Assembly: GCA_007123455.1 (NCBI GenBank)
Contig: SKKZ01000196.1
Coordinates: 1-7,677, forward strand
Reading direction: 5' to 3'
Origin: Coriobacteriia bacterium
GTDB lineage: Bacteria > Actinomycetota > Coriobacteriia > Anaerosomatales > SLCP01
DNA: 7,677 nucleotides
In this document: positions 6,393-7,677 of the stretch, piece by piece
Layout: each line of letters starts with the position of its first letter
Position numbering within the stretch: the stretch's first letter is position 1
Notes under the pieces: model-generated
What the model was told of the DNA's origin: nothing
What the model saw: only the letters and a program-made list of their open reading frames with translations
The model's database searches: none
Made by a program: the position numbers and the translations under genes

Positions 6393-6542
6393 ATGAAGAG
6401 GCTCTTTGCCGTGCTCGTCGGTTCGTCCGCACTCGTGCTCGGTCTGGCGGCCCCCGCGTTTGCGAGTGAGAAGGCTCACGTTGCTGCGCAATGGATTCCG
6501 GCAGATGTTCTCGAGCTGATCGTCCCGCTGATCCACCGCTAG
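6393..6542 (+). CDS. 49-residue precursor of a small secreted peptide
   Basis: The product begins MKRLFAVLVGSSALVLGL and has a textbook signal peptide with the cleavage motif AFA at 22-24. Cleavage would release a mature peptide of about 25 residues (25-49) that contains one tryptophan, no cysteines, and an amphipathic hydrophobic C-terminal half (WIPADVLELIVPLIHR). An in-frame ATG at 6339 would bury the signal peptide behind 18 extra residues and lacks a ribosome binding site. ATG 6393 has a purine-rich AGGAGGGGGGTGAG tract (6373-6386) ending 6 nt upstream, so I prefer it. The gene lies 57 bp after the secreted 175-residue protein with no terminator between, so the two are probably co-transcribed. 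I recognise no family. It could be a surface-active, signalling or scaffolding peptide. Confidence 0.65.
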   Translation: MKRLFAVLVGSSALVLGLAAPAFASEKAHVAAQWIPADVLELIVPLIHR

Positions 6543-6546
6543 TCTG

Positions 6547-6611
6547 CAGGCATGTCACGACCCCGGCCTTTCGTGAGAAGGTTCCGGGGTCGTGACGTGT
6601 CCGTATGCCTG
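6547..6611. terminator. Large hairpin shared by the convergent genes
   Basis: A 13-bp perfect stem GTCACGACCCCGG/CCGGGGTCGTGAC (6554-6566 with 6584-6596) encloses a small CCTT/AAGG helix (6567-6570 with 6578-6581). An outer stem CAGGCAT/ATGCCTG (6547-6553 with 6605-6611) is offset by an 8-nt bulge. It begins 4 nt after the peptide stop and lies between convergent genes. There is no T-tract on the plus side, so it may act as a structural end or a bidirectional terminator. Confidence 0.65.
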
Positions 6612-6615
6612 TAGT

Positions 6616-6628
6616 CGGCCTTCGGCCG
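6616..6628 (-). terminator. Small GC-rich hairpin after transketolase
   Basis: CGGCC-TTC-GGCCG forms a 5-bp stem with a 3-nt loop, 2 nt beyond the transketolase stop codon. It lacks a U-tract and probably acts together with the larger neighbouring hairpin. Confidence 0.4.
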
Positions 6629-6630
6629 TC

Positions 6631-7677
6631 TTAGCCGTCGACGCGCGCGACCTCGCGTACCGCGGCGCCGATCACTGCCTCGACCTCGATTCCGAGTTCG
6701 CGCATGACGGTATCGCCCGGTGCCGAGGCGCCGAACCGGTCGATCCCCACGGTCACGGGGCCGTCGCCGAGGTAGCTGTTCCACCCGAGCGTGAGGCCCG
6801 CCTCGATCGCTACGACCGGAACGCCCGCGGGCAGCACGGACTCGCGATACTCGGCCGGTTGCCCGGTGAACAGGTCGATGCAGCACATGCTCACCACTCG
6901 TGCGTTGAGATCTCGGGTGGCAAGCTGCTCGCGCGCCTCCAGAGCGATGTGTACCTCCGATCCGGTCGCCACGAGCACGACGTCGGGTTCGCCCTCGGCG
7001 TCCGCAAGCACGTAGCCCCCTTGCAGCGCCCCCTCGGTAACCTGCGGGTACTCGGCCGGGTCGAGGGTCGGTAGCTTCTGACGTGAGAGTGCGAGCATCA
7101 CGGGGCCGTTGCGATGCTCGAGCGCGATGCGCCAGGCTGCAGCGGTCTCGTTGGGGTCGGCGGGGCGCACCAGGAGGGAGTTCGGGATTGCCCGCAACGC
7201 CAGCAGCTGCTCGATCGGCTGATGGGTGGGACCGTCCTCGCCGAGCCCGACGCTATCGTGTGTGAACACGTGGACGACGTGGATGTGACTGAGCGCCGCG
7301 AGCCGGATAGGCGGACGCATGTAGTCGCTGAAGATGAGGAACGTCGAGCCGTACGGCACGAAGCCTCCGTGGTATGCCATGCCGTTGAGCACGGAACCCA
7401 TCGCATGCTCCCGCACCCCGAAGCGCAGGTTGCGACCGGCGCGGTCTTCGGCGCTGAAGTCGGCGTGATCGGCGAGCAGAGTCTTGGTGCTCGGGGCGAG
7501 GTCCGCCGAGCCGCCCAAGAGTTCGGGAAGGTGATCGGCGAGCGCGTTCATGACCTTCCCGCCGGCTTCGCGAGTCGCCATCGAGCCATCGTCGGCGGTG
7601 AACACCGGGAGCGCGTCTTGCCACGTGTCGGGAAGATCGCCTGCCAGGCGGCGCTCGAATTCCGCGGCGAGTTCGGG
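6631..7677 (-). CDS. tkt: Transketolase, C-terminal half (partial)
   Basis: The frame is open from the right edge to TAA at 6631-6633 and gives the last 348 residues of a protein that is usually about 650-690 long. It holds the pyrimidine-binding and C-terminal domains. Visible motifs are LPELLGGSADLAPSTKT, the thiamine-activating glutamate in REHAM (visible residue 90), YGSTFLIFSDYMRPP, THDSVGLGEDGPTHQP (139-154), and VRPADPNE. Transketolase is a cytoplasmic ThDP enzyme that moves two-carbon units between sugar phosphates in the non-oxidative pentose phosphate pathway. The ThDP diphosphate-binding N-terminal domain lies outside the window. A GTG at 7605 is internal, not a start, since homologous sequence (ERRLAGDLPDTWQDALP) continues beyond it. 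The gene converges on the sigma cassette and is functionally unrelated to it. Confidence 0.95.
   Translation of the reverse strand, partial: PELAAEFERRLAGDLPDTWQDALPVFTADDGSMATREAGGKVMNALADHLPELLGGSADLAPSTKTLLADHADFSAEDRAGRNLRFGVREHAMGSVLNGMAYHGGFVPYGSTFLIFSDYMRPPIRLAALSHIHVVHVFTHDSVGLGEDGPTHQPIEQLLALRAIPNSLLVRPADPNETAAAWRIALEHRNGPVMLALSRQKLPTLDPAEYPQVTEGALQGGYVLADAEGEPDVVLVATGSEVHIALEAREQLATRDLNARVVSMCCIDLFTGQPAEYRESVLPAGVPVVAIEAGLTLGWNSYLGDGPVTVGIDRFGASAPGDTVMRELGIEVEAVIGAAVREVARVDG

Noticed and set aside
5871..6536. Minus-strand open frame of 221 codons over the exported-protein genes
   Set aside because: The plus-strand frames here have signal peptides and ribosome binding sites. The minus frame has neither and reads as low-complexity translation.
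1..7677. tRNA genes, CRISPR arrays, insertion sequences or attachment sites
   Set aside because: I looked for regularly spaced repeats, terminal inverted repeats, transposase or integrase motifs and tRNA-like cloverleafs and saw none. Genes fill nearly the whole window.

Overview
The window is a dense, GC-rich bacterial chromosomal segment. A membrane protein with a DUF5667-like region lies directly behind an ECF sigma factor, and a Tat-exported Fe-S protein is paired with a formate-dehydrogenase-type cytochrome b. Together these suggest a deep-branching actinobacterium with anaerobic respiration, perhaps near Coriobacteriia. That placement is inference from gene content; no rRNA or other phylogenetic marker is present. 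I see no insertion sequences, tRNA genes or CRISPR arrays, and no intergenic stretch longer than about 215 bp.

Layout. Bases 1-3117 read leftward. In order of transcription they hold a Tat-exported four-motif ferredoxin-like protein, a four-helix cytochrome b (ATGA overlap), a YghO-like GNAT-fold protein, and the N-terminus of a membrane protein cut by the left edge. The gap 3118-3331 is a divergent promoter region. On its minus-strand side a CsoR/CstR-type palindrome fills the spacer of a candidate promoter. To the right, cysK reads rightward (3332-4297) and ends in a hairpin.

Next comes a rightward cassette: an ECF sigma factor (4388-4972), an overlapping single-pass membrane protein with a DUF5667-like region (4965-5723), a secreted 175-residue protein (5808-6335), and a 49-residue precursor of a tiny secreted peptide (6393-6542). 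A CGTAAC-N17-CGTTCT element precedes the third gene and resembles ECF (BldN-type) promoters. A weaker relative, CGTATC-N17-CGTTTG, precedes the sigma gene itself. The cassette meets the convergent C-terminal half of a transketolase (6631 to the right edge) at a large shared hairpin.

How the parts may work together. The sigma factor and its membrane partner look like a surface-signal switch whose nearest likely target is the pair of exported proteins. The ferredoxin/cytochrome b pair looks like the electron-transfer half of a respiratory oxidoreductase without its catalytic subunit. A persulfide- or copper-type operator next to cysK hints at a sulfur-related role. These functional links are inferences. 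The sigma cassette and the orphan redox pair are the two parts most worth following up.
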